Shown one piece after another: positions 55,871 through 63,431 of a DNA stretch of 64,000 bases. This stretch comes from CAZVNZ01 sp964628515 (GTDB lineage Bacteria; Bacillota; Clostridia; Christensenellales; Christensenellaceae): NCBI GenBank assembly GCA_964628515.1, contig CAZVNZ010000005.1, forward strand, positions 62,001-126,000. The letters run 5' to 3'. Under the pieces are notes generated by a model that saw nothing but the letters and a program-made list of their open reading frames with translations, was not told where the DNA came from and did no database searches. Position 1 is the first letter of the stretch. Each line of letters begins with the position of its first letter. Position numbers and translations under genes: made by a program.

Positions 55871-55889
55871 TGCTGACAAACTGTCAGCA
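55871..55889. repeat. Palindrome copy C
   Basis: TGCTGACAAACTGTCAGCA, eight-base arms with a 3-nt centre, 18 bp beyond copy B, and sharing the CATCT 3' flank with it. Confidence 0.8.
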
Positions 55890-55902
55890 TCTCACCCCCC
55901 AA

Positions 55903-56202
55903 TCAATCCCCACTAAAAAACTCCTCAAACAAAGAGTTTTGACTTTCGTCGTGAGTAACATACCCCACCGCAACTTTATTTTGGGTAAGTTCTATAATCT
56001 TATCCGCTCTCTCTTTTCCAAAAGCACCGCAAAGCTCAATAGCACCCACCCCCGACTTAGCCAATTTTACTGCTAAATCGTAGGCTTCCTCAAATGTACC
56101 CACAGAGTATACATAGGCGTTATGCCCCTCATCTTCCATACAGGCATGGGGGTTTTCCCCTTTGTAGTTTCCTAAAATTATAAATGCAAATTTCTTTTTC
56201 AT
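55903..56202 (-). CDS. DUF6506-like small protein (99 aa)
   Basis: 99 residues with GAGG eight bases before ATG. The opening MKKKFAFIILGNYKGENPHACME, the YSVGTFEEAYDLAVKLAKSGVGAIELCGAFG middle and the VAVGYVTHDESQ end suggest a small alpha/beta protein resembling the DUF6506 family. I am only moderately sure of that name. It is transcribed with the Fe-S protein and cysteine desulfurase (22-nt spacing), so a role in sulfur or metal-cofactor handling is possible, but no catalytic motif is evident. Confidence 0.55.
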   Translation of the reverse strand: MKKKFAFIILGNYKGENPHACMEDEGHNAYVYSVGTFEEAYDLAVKLAKSGVGAIELCGAFGKERADKIIELTQNKVAVGYVTHDESQNSLFEEFFSGD

Positions 56203-56224
56203 AGTGTTTACCTCTTATGATTAT

Positions 56225-56740
56225 TTAGTCCAGCAGTTCTATTAGTTTTGCCTTAATTTCTTGGTTTTCGGGCTCAAGAATAACGGGGCAGTCGCTGTAA
56301 TCTGCCTCTAATTTGTTTAGCAAGGTGGCAAACGCCATACAGGAGGGTACACCGCATTTACCGCAGTTGGTTTTAGGCAAAAAACTAAGTATTTTAAAAG
56401 CAGGCACGAGTGTTCTGCTTTTAAAGTTGGGGGTAATGTCCTCTTTGCTTTCGTAGGTATCGTTAATTAAATCGGTAATCCAATCTAAAAGCTCTCTAAG
56501 CTCTGTGGAGTTTGCATAACGGGTAATATTAATTTCATTGCCACGTAGGGTAATGCCTTTTACTCCGTCCTTAAACATTAAAGCCTTTGCGCTTTCCTGA
56601 TAGTTTGGTTTGTCCAAAACAGCGTTTAAATAGGGGAGTAGCTCGGTTAAATCCCTATCGGTACGTGTTATTGCCTTGTATTTGGTTTCGTCCGCAAGGC
56701 AGGGTGTTGTGTGAACTATTTTTATATCGTTAATATACAA
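56225..56740 (-). CDS. [4Fe-4S]-cluster domain protein (171 aa)
   Basis: TTG start at 56740 with AAGGAG nine bases upstream, located in the last codons of the desulfurase gene. The C-terminal half contains NCGKCGVPSCMAFA with a fourth Cys 16 residues later (C-x2-C-x4-C-x16-C), the PF04060 Fe-S pattern found in RnfB, acetyl-CoA synthase subunits and corrinoid-activation proteins. The N-terminal 110 residues are a small unrecognised alpha/beta region. It probably receives its cluster from the neighbouring desulfurase or works with it in redox chemistry. Confidence 0.78.
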   Translation of the reverse strand: MYINDIKIVHTTPCLADETKYKAITRTDRDLTELLPYLNAVLDKPNYQESAKALMFKDGVKGITLRGNEINITRYANSTELRELLDWITDLINDTYESKEDITPNFKSRTLVPAFKILSFLPKTNCGKCGVPSCMAFATLLNKLEADYSDCPVILEPENQEIKAKLIELLD

Positions 56741-56744
56741 ACCG

Positions 56745-57896
56745 TTAAATCTCCTTTAATTGTGCTATTTCTTTTATGGCGATAATTAGTGCGGAAATAT
56801 CCTCTTTAGTGGTAAACATACTAAGGCTTGCACGTAAAGTGCCTCTGTCCGCTGTGCCTAAAAGGGTGTGCGCCAAAGGTGCGCAATGCAGTCCGGCTCT
56901 AACCATTATGCCGTAGCGTTCGTCCAAAAGAGTTGCAACTTTATAGGGGGAAAACTCCGCCACATTAAAGGAGAGCAGCCCAAGATGGTTACTTGCATCT
57001 TTATTGCCGTAAATCTCTATATTGGGAATTTCGGACAGCTCCTCTATAAGCATTTTTATTAGTGATGTTTCGTGAGTAGCAATGTTTTCTACCCCCCTGT
57101 TTAGCAAGAAATCGGCGGCGGCGCCAAGACTTACAATTCCTAAGGTGTTTTGAGTGCCTGCCTCGTATCTGTCGGGAGGCAAAGCAGGGGGATAGGGGGA
57201 TTTTGCCATACTACCCGTGCCACCCTCTTTTAAAGTGTCCAAAGTTATGTTGTTTATATAAAGCCCACCCGTTCCGCATAGCCCCATTAAACCTTTATGC
57301 CCTGTAAATGCAAGCATATCTATGTTTAGCTCTGTACAATTTATTGGCACAACACCTGCCGTTTGGGCGGTGTCTGCAAGCACGGGAATATTTACGGCAT
57401 GAGAAATCTCAATAATTTCTTTTAAGGGTAAAATATTTCCAAGCACATTAGAGCCGTGGGTTATTGCCACCAATTTAATTTTTGGGTGCAATTTAGCCTT
57501 TAGCTCCTCTAAATCTACATCTCCGTTTGAAGTACAGTTAATATAGTGAAGTTTAACATTTTTTTCCTGCTCTAACTTTTTTAGTGGTCGCCAAACTGCG
57601 TTATGCTCCACGTTGGTTGTAAGCACTTCATCACCATCATGCAAAAAACCTTTAAGAGCAAGGTTAATTGCCTCTGTGGCGTTTAGGGTAAACACAATAT
57701 TCCCCGGCTTTTTAATGCCAAGGAGTTTGCACAAAGAGCGCCGTGCCTCGTATACCTTTTGCTCCGCATCCATTGCCTTTGTGTACGTGCCTCTTCCCGG
57801 GCTTGCGCCGTTTGTGCGCATATACTCTTCCGCCTCTTTGTACACACATTCGGGTTTGGGAAAGGTTGTTGCGCCGTTATCGAGATATATACTCAT
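56745..57896 (-). CDS. Cysteine desulfurase-family PLP enzyme
   Basis: 383 residues of aminotransferase class V. N-terminal IYLDNGATTFPKP, Asp-Thr-Ala-Gln in VLADTAQTAGV, PLP lysine in FTGHKGLMG, and catalytic Cys in RAGLHCAPLAH are present. The family removes sulfur from cysteine as a persulfide for Fe-S clusters or thio-cofactors. No IscU/SufU scaffold is adjacent. The partner here is a C-x2-C-x4-C Fe-S protein. GAGG lies 5 nt before ATG and a TTGACA promoter at 57953-57981. Confidence 0.88.
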   Translation of the reverse strand: MSIYLDNGATTFPKPECVYKEAEEYMRTNGASPGRGTYTKAMDAEQKVYEARRSLCKLLGIKKPGNIVFTLNATEAINLALKGFLHDGDEVLTTNVEHNAVWRPLKKLEQEKNVKLHYINCTSNGDVDLEELKAKLHPKIKLVAITHGSNVLGNILPLKEIIEISHAVNIPVLADTAQTAGVVPINCTELNIDMLAFTGHKGLMGLCGTGGLYINNITLDTLKEGGTGSMAKSPYPPALPPDRYEAGTQNTLGIVSLGAAADFLLNRGVENIATHETSLIKMLIEELSEIPNIEIYGNKDASNHLGLLSFNVAEFSPYKVATLLDERYGIMVRAGLHCAPLAHTLLGTADRGTLRASLSMFTTKEDISALIIAIKEIAQLKEI

Positions 57897-57952
57897 AATT
57901 ACCTCATAAAAATAAAAATATTACAGCAAAAAAAAGAATAGATATTACTAAT

Positions 57953-57981
57953 ATTTTAGTACGTAATACTGACTGTGTCAA
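57953..57981 (-). promoter_or_regulatory. Promoter of the cysteine desulfurase operon
   Basis: On the minus strand, perfect TTGACA (57981-57976) and TAAAAT (57958-57953) with 17-bp spacing, 56 bp before the ATG. Confidence 0.7.
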
Positions 57982-58077
57982 CGATTAAAAAAGTCTGCAA
58001 TCGTAAAAATGTACGAACTTTTACCAAAAAACAGTTTTATTTTACTAAAATGTTTGATATAATTAATGTGTTATTTA

Positions 58078-58105
58078 TTGACTTAAAAGGGTAAAAAATT
58101 ATACT
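58078..58105 (+). promoter_or_regulatory. Promoter of the ion-channel operon
   Basis: TTGACT (58078-58083) and TATACT (58100-58105), one mismatch each, 16-bp spacing, 50 bp before ATG 58156. It points away from the desulfurase promoter about 100 bp to the left. Confidence 0.65.
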
Positions 58106-58155
58106 ATATATATATTCGTAAGTAAAAAAATTTTAATAGAGGTACAAGAGGTATT

Positions 58156-59247
58156 ATGAAGCTTAAACAAATGCAGAAATGGCAGTTAAAAAAGCTTTTA
58201 ATAAGTTTTTTTGGTATTGTAATAGTAGGAGTAACTTTTTTATCTATTACTTCAAGCCAACTTTACAACGATAAAATGGCAGAAGACGACTATTGGGTGG
58301 AGAATTTAACAATCCCCGAAAATTTGCGGACGGACGTAGAAAAATTCAGCGAAAACGCAACCATTGTAACTACGGGTACATACATAGAAAACTTAAAAGA
58401 AATCAATTTAAAAGCCTGCAATTTCAGACTGACATTTTTGCTGTGGTTTAAATGGGAGGGAGACCCAAATTTAGATATGAAAAATAACTTTACCATTTAC
58501 AAAGGCTATATGAACAAAATGGAAGTTATAAAGGAGTCCAACGAAAACGGGCTTAACTACCAACTTGTGCGTTGCGATGCCACAATAACAAAGAATTACT
58601 GGGCAATTCGTTTCCCCTTAGAGTCTCATCAACTTAGGGTATATATAGAGCCCGGTTATATGATAAACGAAGTAAGATTAATACCGGGAGAGCAAAGCAG
58701 TCTAAACAAAGGGCTTAGCATAGCAGGCTATTACGTAGACAAATATGCAACGGGAGAATATGCAATACGCTACGAAAACGCCCACGGCGACCCATCAGTC
58801 CCCGGAGACGGCAGGCTTATAAAATCCGAGCATGTAACCGCATTGCAAATAAACAGAGACGGTTTTGGGCTGTACATTAAGTGCTTTGTTGCCCTTGTAG
58901 GCACAATTACATGGGTGCTTATTACCCTGTTTATATGCACATACCACTATGTAGACCCTCTGTCTATGATACCGGCGGCATTGTTTGGTACAGTTGCAAA
59001 TATTATGGTAGGGGCAAACTTGCTACCCGACGCCTTGCAGGCAGGGCTTTTGGAGTACGTAAATATTTGGGGAATATTTATGATACTGATTGTGGCAATA
59101 TCTATAATAAATATAAACCAAATACGCAAAAAATATGAAGACAAAGAGTTTTCCAAGCTATACGGCAGGGTAATGTTTTACACACTTTTAGCTTTGGTAG
59201 TAATAGGAAACTTAGTATTGCCAATTTCGGCATATATATTTAGTTAA
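58156..59247 (+). CDS. Pentameric ligand-gated ion channel-like protein (divergent)
   Basis: 363 residues. N-terminal hydrophobic segment (14-33), a beta-rich extracellular domain (about 36-236), then four C-terminal transmembrane helices (about 240-263, 269-290, 300-322, 338-362), the exact plan of prokaryotic Cys-loop receptors such as GLIC and ELIC. The VTTGTYIENLKEI stretch followed by FRLTFLLWFKW matches the beta1-beta2 region (Gly-x-Tyr, then Trp). IRFPLESHQLRVYIEP aligns with ELIC FRLFPFDRQQFVLELEP. ANLLPDALQAGLLEYVNIWG matches the M2-M3 linker and M3. The M1 Pro and Phe-Asp of the Pro-Phe-Asp motif are replaced (Pro-Leu-Glu). A DUF4436-type membrane protein is the main alternative. 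It is co-transcribed with a K+ channel 11 nt downstream. Confidence 0.62.
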   Translation: MKLKQMQKWQLKKLLISFFGIVIVGVTFLSITSSQLYNDKMAEDDYWVENLTIPENLRTDVEKFSENATIVTTGTYIENLKEINLKACNFRLTFLLWFKWEGDPNLDMKNNFTIYKGYMNKMEVIKESNENGLNYQLVRCDATITKNYWAIRFPLESHQLRVYIEPGYMINEVRLIPGEQSSLNKGLSIAGYYVDKYATGEYAIRYENAHGDPSVPGDGRLIKSEHVTALQINRDGFGLYIKCFVALVGTITWVLITLFICTYHYVDPLSMIPAALFGTVANIMVGANLLPDALQAGLLEYVNIWGIFMILIVAISIININQIRKKYEDKEFSKLYGRVMFYTLLALVVIGNLVLPISAYIFS

Positions 59248-59258
59248 TAAAGGTAATT

Positions 59259-60110
59259 ATGCTTAGAGAACAAATATACAAATTAATAAAAAAGGCGGAA
59301 GACGGAGAAAAAGTAAGTAAAGCGTATAACATTTTTATAATGATAATCGCTATTATAAGCGTATCTCCCCTTATGTTTAAAGAAAGCAACGAATTTTTAG
59401 AGTATGTGGATTTAATTACGGTGTACATACTCTTTGCCGACTACATTTTAAACTGGATTTGTTATGACTACCTAAGCAAAAAACGGGGCGTCAAGGCATT
59501 TTTAACCTATCCCGTGCGGATTTTTTCCATAATAGACCTTGTTTCTCTGTTGCCCTCTTTGGGGCTGTTGCCACCGGCATGGCTAATTTTGCGTATACTG
59601 CGTGTTTTTAAGCTGGTGCAGTATTCCAAGAGTTTTTCTTACATTACTAACGCATTTAAAAAGGAAAAGCACACCCTCCTTTCCGTTTTGATGATAGCGG
59701 TTGCCTATATATTTATTTCCGCCCTTACCATGTTTGCTTTTGAGCCCGATACCTTCGATAATTTTTTCGAGGCGCTGTACTGGGCAACCACGGCGCTAAC
59801 CACGGTGGGCTACGGAGATGTGTATCCCGTAACGGAGTTTGGCAAGCTCATAAGTATGATTTCTTCCTTGTTTGGTGTGGCAATAATAGCATTGCCGGCA
59901 GGTATAATTACCGCAAGTTTTGTGGAAGAAATCAACAGAGCAAAGGAAGCCGGAATGGCAACGGACGAAACCACATCCATTGTTGAAAGAGTTTTGGAAT
60001 ACGAGGAAAAAACGCAGGGCGTGCATAACTCGGAAATGACTAATGCTGAAATACGCAAAAAAGCGGTAAAGCGTATGTATATGGCAAAAATAAGAACAAG
60101 GAGAAAGTAA
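59259..60110 (+). CDS. Voltage-gated-type potassium channel (Kv-like, six-helix)
   Basis: 283 residues. S1-S4 region at about 22-125, including an S4-like helix with basic residues every third position (Arg112, Arg115, Lys118 in LRILRVFKLVQ). S5 is at 138-160, the pore helix and selectivity filter at TTVGYGD (182-187), and S6 at 197-222 (GVAIIALPAGIITASF), followed by a charged, probably coiled cytoplasmic tail. The arrangement is that of KvAP/KvLm-type ion_trans channels; S4 has fewer charges than classical Kv. AAAGG precedes ATG. Second gene of the operon, so K+ flux would follow or counter the ligand-gated partner. Confidence 0.9.
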   Translation: MLREQIYKLIKKAEDGEKVSKAYNIFIMIIAIISVSPLMFKESNEFLEYVDLITVYILFADYILNWICYDYLSKKRGVKAFLTYPVRIFSIIDLVSLLPSLGLLPPAWLILRILRVFKLVQYSKSFSYITNAFKKEKHTLLSVLMIAVAYIFISALTMFAFEPDTFDNFFEALYWATTALTTVGYGDVYPVTEFGKLISMISSLFGVAIIALPAGIITASFVEEINRAKEAGMATDETTSIVERVLEYEEKTQGVHNSEMTNAEIRKKAVKRMYMAKIRTRRK

Positions 60111-60112
60111 AA

Positions 60113-60697
60113 GTGACGGATAAAAAACGTTATATTATTGTAATGATAATAAGTGTACTGCTTAATTTAATACTGTATAACGTGGCGCTTAGCCTAAACT
60201 TGCCTTTGTGGCTTGACTCCACAGGTACTATATTAAGTGCGGTTATGTTAGAGCCGTCGGCGGGGCTGATAGTTGGACTAATAGACAACTTTTTACTTGC
60301 AATAGAAGATGTAGACCCAAGCTCTTTAATTTATTATGCGGTAAGTGCGGCGACTGCAATTATTGCAGGTGTAAATATGCGCAAAAAAGGCAAAAGCCTT
60401 GCTTTTAGAATTTCAACCTCAATACTATATATAATAGTGACAACCACAATTTTGTCCGCCTTACTAACAATTTGGAGAACGGACGGCACAGGTGTACCGG
60501 ACAACTTCTGGGAAGGCTTTTTCTACGCAAAGGCGGTGGCGGTGGGCGTACCTCAAATAGTGGCATGTTTCTTTGGCACATTTGTAATAAAGCTGTTTGA
60601 CACCCTTGCAATGGCAGGACTGGTTGCCGTAATGTACATAGCTTTCCCCAAATCTATGAAAAAACCTTTGTTGTACGCAGAAGTACAGGGTCAATGA
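60113..60697 (+). CDS. Small polytopic membrane protein, ECF S-component-like (194 aa)
   Basis: GTG 60113 with AAGGAG in the last codons of the channel gene (2-nt gap). Six hydrophobic segments. LPLWLDSTGTILSAVMLEPSAGLIVGLIDN resembles the LPLFLDTIGT / GPLAGAxVGxxxN pattern of ECF-transporter substrate-capture subunits and membrane sensor modules. No EcfT or ATPase gene is adjacent. It might capture a small molecule that is also the ligand for the first gene, or act as a separate sensor. Family assignment is tentative. Confidence 0.55.
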   Translation: MTDKKRYIIVMIISVLLNLILYNVALSLNLPLWLDSTGTILSAVMLEPSAGLIVGLIDNFLLAIEDVDPSSLIYYAVSAATAIIAGVNMRKKGKSLAFRISTSILYIIVTTTILSALLTIWRTDGTGVPDNFWEGFFYAKAVAVGVPQIVACFFGTFVIKLFDTLAMAGLVAVMYIAFPKSMKKPLLYAEVQGQ

Positions 60698-60721
60698 TTA
60701 TTTTTTAGCAACAAGAGCAAT

Positions 60722-60763
60722 AAAAAAAAGGAGATAAGCCTAAAGCCTGTCTCCTTTTAGTTT
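60722..60763 (+). terminator. Intrinsic terminator of the ion-channel operon
   Basis: AAAAGGAGA (60726-60734) and TCTCCTTTT (60750-60758) form a 9-bp stem, followed by AGTTTTATTG. It lies 25 nt after the last stop and could serve the convergent minus-strand gene too. Confidence 0.75.
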
Positions 60764-60817
60764 TATTGTGATGATTAAATAGCGCTTGATTTCCGTGGTA
60801 CTAAAGGGTTTTAGTGA

Positions 60818-61984
60818 TTAGCGCCTTTTATTTCTGAGCACGAGCGCAACAACTATAATAACAGCAACCGCAATAATCGCAATAACAATTATTAATGTTG
60901 TATCTATACCTGATTTTTGTGTTTCGGGAGTTGTTGTAGGTTCTGCCGTCGGTTCTGCTGTGGGCTCTACCGTAGGCTCGGGGGTGGGCTCTACCGTTGC
61001 GGAAGGCTCTGCCGGTTGTTCGGTGGTAACCGGTTGGGGTACATCTGTTGGTACAACAATAGGCTCGGGAGTAGGCTCGGGAGTAGGGTCTTTAGTTGCA
61101 GGAGATGCCAACACCTTGTTGGAAACCTCTAAAATATGAGTGTTGTCGTCCGCACCTAATTGAAAATTAGCATAAATAACATCTGCGCCTTTTTTAATAT
61201 CCACTTCTAAAAGTTCGTTGCTCTTTTTTACAATTTGGGTAGCATCTCCAACTTTTACGTTCATCTTTAAGGAGTCAGTATAGCCGGATTCTTCGTTAAT
61301 AAACTGCATTGTATGCTTGCCTTTGGAAATACCCGAAAGTACAAACATCCCATTGGCGTCCGTTGTAGCGGTCAGACTGCCACCCGTTTCGTCGTTTTTG
61401 GAAATAACCGTGCCGTGCTTAACACGCATACCGTCAGAGTCTATTACATAACCTACTAATTGAGGGTTTGTGGGAGGGTCTGTGGGTTTGGGTGCCGCTT
61501 TTTTTCCGGGAGATAACGGGTTATCCGACGCATCTAAGGGGCGGAAGGGAAAACCGGTACTGCTTTTAGGGTCGTACATCATGTGCATATAAACCGTTTC
61601 GTTAGGTGCGGAGTATTGCAATATAAAAGCACCTGTAATAGAAAGGGTATTAGCTATACCCGTTTGGGTTTCTGGAATATATGTTAGGTTAAAAGCGCCT
61701 ATATTTTTACCGTTTGGGTCGCTTAGTTTAAAAGTATCGATTTCGGATAAATAAATGCCGTTAATGGTTGCCACACCGTCGGAATTTGTAATACCCTTGT
61801 TGGTGTCGTCAACCGTTACGGCATAGTTGGCAAGGGCGTTGCTGTCCTTGTCTATTAGATAAATTTTAAAGTTGAGTACATCGGGCAAAGCCATTCCGCT
61901 TTGAGCAAATGCCGTTAGAGGAAAGACTGTTACTACAAGAATAATTGCAAGCAGTAACAAAAGAACTTTTTTATTTTTTTTCAT
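60818..61984 (-). CDS. Surface-anchored protein with carboxypeptidase-regulatory-like domain and PEPT repeats
   Basis: Start set at ATG 61984 (MKKNKK) with GAGG nine bases upstream; an ATG five codons earlier overlaps that site. 388 residues: signal peptide (cleavage near AFAQ), two beta-sandwich domains (about 40-145, and a CarboxypepD_reg-like domain at about 178-255, GYVIDSDGMRVKHGTV to MFVLSGISKGKH), a Thr/Pro/Glu stalk of EPTPEP-type repeats, and a C-terminal membrane helix ending in RNKRR. It should project from the cell surface. Binding partner unknown. Confidence 0.8.
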   Translation of the reverse strand: MKKNKKVLLLLLAIILVVTVFPLTAFAQSGMALPDVLNFKIYLIDKDSNALANYAVTVDDTNKGITNSDGVATINGIYLSEIDTFKLSDPNGKNIGAFNLTYIPETQTGIANTLSITGAFILQYSAPNETVYMHMMYDPKSSTGFPFRPLDASDNPLSPGKKAAPKPTDPPTNPQLVGYVIDSDGMRVKHGTVISKNDETGGSLTATTDANGMFVLSGISKGKHTMQFINEESGYTDSLKMNVKVGDATQIVKKSNELLEVDIKKGADVIYANFQLGADDNTHILEVSNKVLASPATKDPTPEPTPEPIVVPTDVPQPVTTEQPAEPSATVEPTPEPTVEPTAEPTAEPTTTPETQKSGIDTTLIIVIAIIAVAVIIVVALVLRNKRR

Positions 61985-62113
61985 AATCATACACCTCATA
62001 AATATTTTGATATAATGCCACGAAACATATACCCGTGTATATGTTTCGTAAATTAGATTCTATTGCTATTATGATACTTGTTATTTAGTATGTCAACCCT
62101 TTTTATGTTGACT

Positions 62114-62731
62114 TTAAACGTCGGATGTCATTACGCTGTCAACAGCCGCAAGGACTGTTCCTTCTTCAAAACCGGTTTCTACATACATAGTATATTTGTA
62201 TTTGTCGTTTTTCCATTCCACAACACCCATTTGGGGAGCTTTGGAGTCTGTTTTAACCACTACATCTATACCGCCGGGAGTTTTTACATCTTTAACGGAT
62301 GTCCATTCCACATACATTCCGCTTAAATTTTCCACATCGTAATCGCCGGGTGCTTTGCGGTAGTTGTAAGTTACACCGTCCACGGAAAAGGTTACATCGT
62401 CCACAATTTTGCTTATGGAGCATGCAACAATATCTTGACTATTACGGGGCAGTCTTACGGTAATGCCCGTTTCTTTTGCCATTGCGTCTACATCATCATA
62501 AATAGTTATGGGGTTTACCACTTCCGCTCCTCCGTCTTTTGCAGGTACTTCGCTTGCAGGTGCTTCACTTGCAGGTGCGTCGCTTGCAGGTGCGTCGCTT
62601 GCAGGTGCGTCGCTTGCAGGCGCTTCGCTTGCAGGCGCTTGTGCTGACGGCGCTTGTGCAGGTGCTGCGCATCCTACAAAAAGTGCCATGGTTATTAGTA
62701 AAATAACCGTTATTGTAATAATTTTCTTCAT
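62114..62731 (-). CDS. Lipoprotein with ASEAP-type linker (205 aa)
   Basis: Lipoprotein signal with lipobox FVGC (Cys20), then a 15-bp-repeat-encoded Ala-Ser-Glu/Asp-Ala-Pro linker to about residue 66, then a folded domain of about 135 residues (NPITIYDDVDAMAKETGITV, TFSVDGVTYNYRKAPGDYD, MGVVEWKNDKYKYTMYVE). This pattern recalls DUF4367-like extracytoplasmic domains, but I am not certain. AAAGGAG lies 11 nt before ATG. Probably a single gene. Function unknown. Confidence 0.75.
   Translation of the reverse strand: MKKIITITVILLITMALFVGCAAPAQAPSAQAPASEAPASDAPASDAPASDAPASEAPASEVPAKDGGAEVVNPITIYDDVDAMAKETGITVRLPRNSQDIVACSISKIVDDVTFSVDGVTYNYRKAPGDYDVENLSGMYVEWTSVKDVKTPGGIDVVVKTDSKAPQMGVVEWKNDKYKYTMYVETGFEEGTVLAAVDSVMTSDV
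62540..62639 (-). repeat. 15-bp tandem repeat in lipoprotein linker
   Basis: About seven units of GGTGCGTCGCTTGCA and close variants (plus-strand reading), coding for ASDAP/ASEAP on the minus strand. Three consecutive units are nearly identical, indicating recent slippage expansion. Confidence 0.85.
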
Positions 62732-62846
62732 AGTCTTTTTTTCTCCTTTTGTATACTATATAAGAATATTATCACACATAGTGCAACAAAAGTGCAACAA
62801 ATTTTCTGAATAATAAGCAAGTTTACAAAAAATTAATATTATGCCT

Positions 62847-63431
62847 TTAGATTATTTTGTAAAACAACCCGTGATTTGTGCAATGCCAGTATAAATATCC
62901 GTGCCCGAGTTTTGGTATGTAAGTTTGCATATCCCACTCCGGATAATGCTTTATCATATGGATTTTATCCCCTGTTACCAGCGCACTGAAGGATATAAAA
63001 TGCTCCTTTGTCATAGTATGATTGGCGGTTATAAAATACTCGTCCTCAATAGTTTCTATATTAAGCATATGCGCATCGTCCGCTTTTTTTGGTGTTAAAC
63101 ATTCTATTTTCTTTCCGCAACAACTAATACTTGCCTCTCCAAAAGCGGTTAGAGTATTAAAGCAGTTGGGGCAAAAATAAAATTTAAGTTTTTTCATGTT
63201 TCCTCCTACAATATCTTGCATAGCCATTCTTCCTTTAAGAATTTCTTCTATGCCCGTGCCAAGCAATGCGGACAGCTCTACAAGCAAAGATACATCGGGG
63301 CAACCCAAGCCTCTTTCCCATTTAGATACCGCTTTATCGCTAATATTTAAAGCATCCGCTAATTGCTTTTGTGTTAAATTACTTTGCTTACGCAAGGTGT
63401 ATATCAGTTTTCCTGTTTTTTCGCAATCCAT
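62847..63431 (-). CDS. XRE-type HTH fused to desulfoferrodoxin-like domain
   Basis: Start at ATG 63431 (MDCEKTG) because GGAGG lies five bases upstream. 194 residues: an HTH_3 domain (NLTQKQLADALNISDKAVSKWERG), a linker, then a region from about 78 with a rubredoxin-like CPNC and SCCGKK pair and a desulfoferrodoxin-like fold (ANHTMTKEHFISFSALV, YWHCTNHGLF). Desulfoferrodoxin/superoxide reductase uses a His4-Cys iron site; here His in NHTMTKEHF and Cys-His in HCTNHG survive. This suggests an iron- or redox-sensing repressor. The divergent neighbour is a chemoreceptor-like gene. Confidence 0.8.
   Translation of the reverse strand: MDCEKTGKLIYTLRKQSNLTQKQLADALNISDKAVSKWERGLGCPDVSLLVELSALLGTGIEEILKGRMAMQDIVGGNMKKLKFYFCPNCFNTLTAFGEASISCCGKKIECLTPKKADDAHMLNIETIEDEYFITANHTMTKEHFISFSALVTGDKIHMIKHYPEWDMQTYIPKLGHGYLYWHCTNHGLFYKII

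Noticed and set aside
60917..61132. Plus-strand Cys/Arg/Gly-rich frame
   Set aside because: Shadow of the Pro/Glu/Thr repeat in the minus-strand surface protein gene.
62435..62813. Plus-strand frames across the second 15-bp repeat (Ala-Gly-Ala-Ser translation)
   Set aside because: Same artefact of a simple repeat; the minus-strand lipoprotein explains the DNA.
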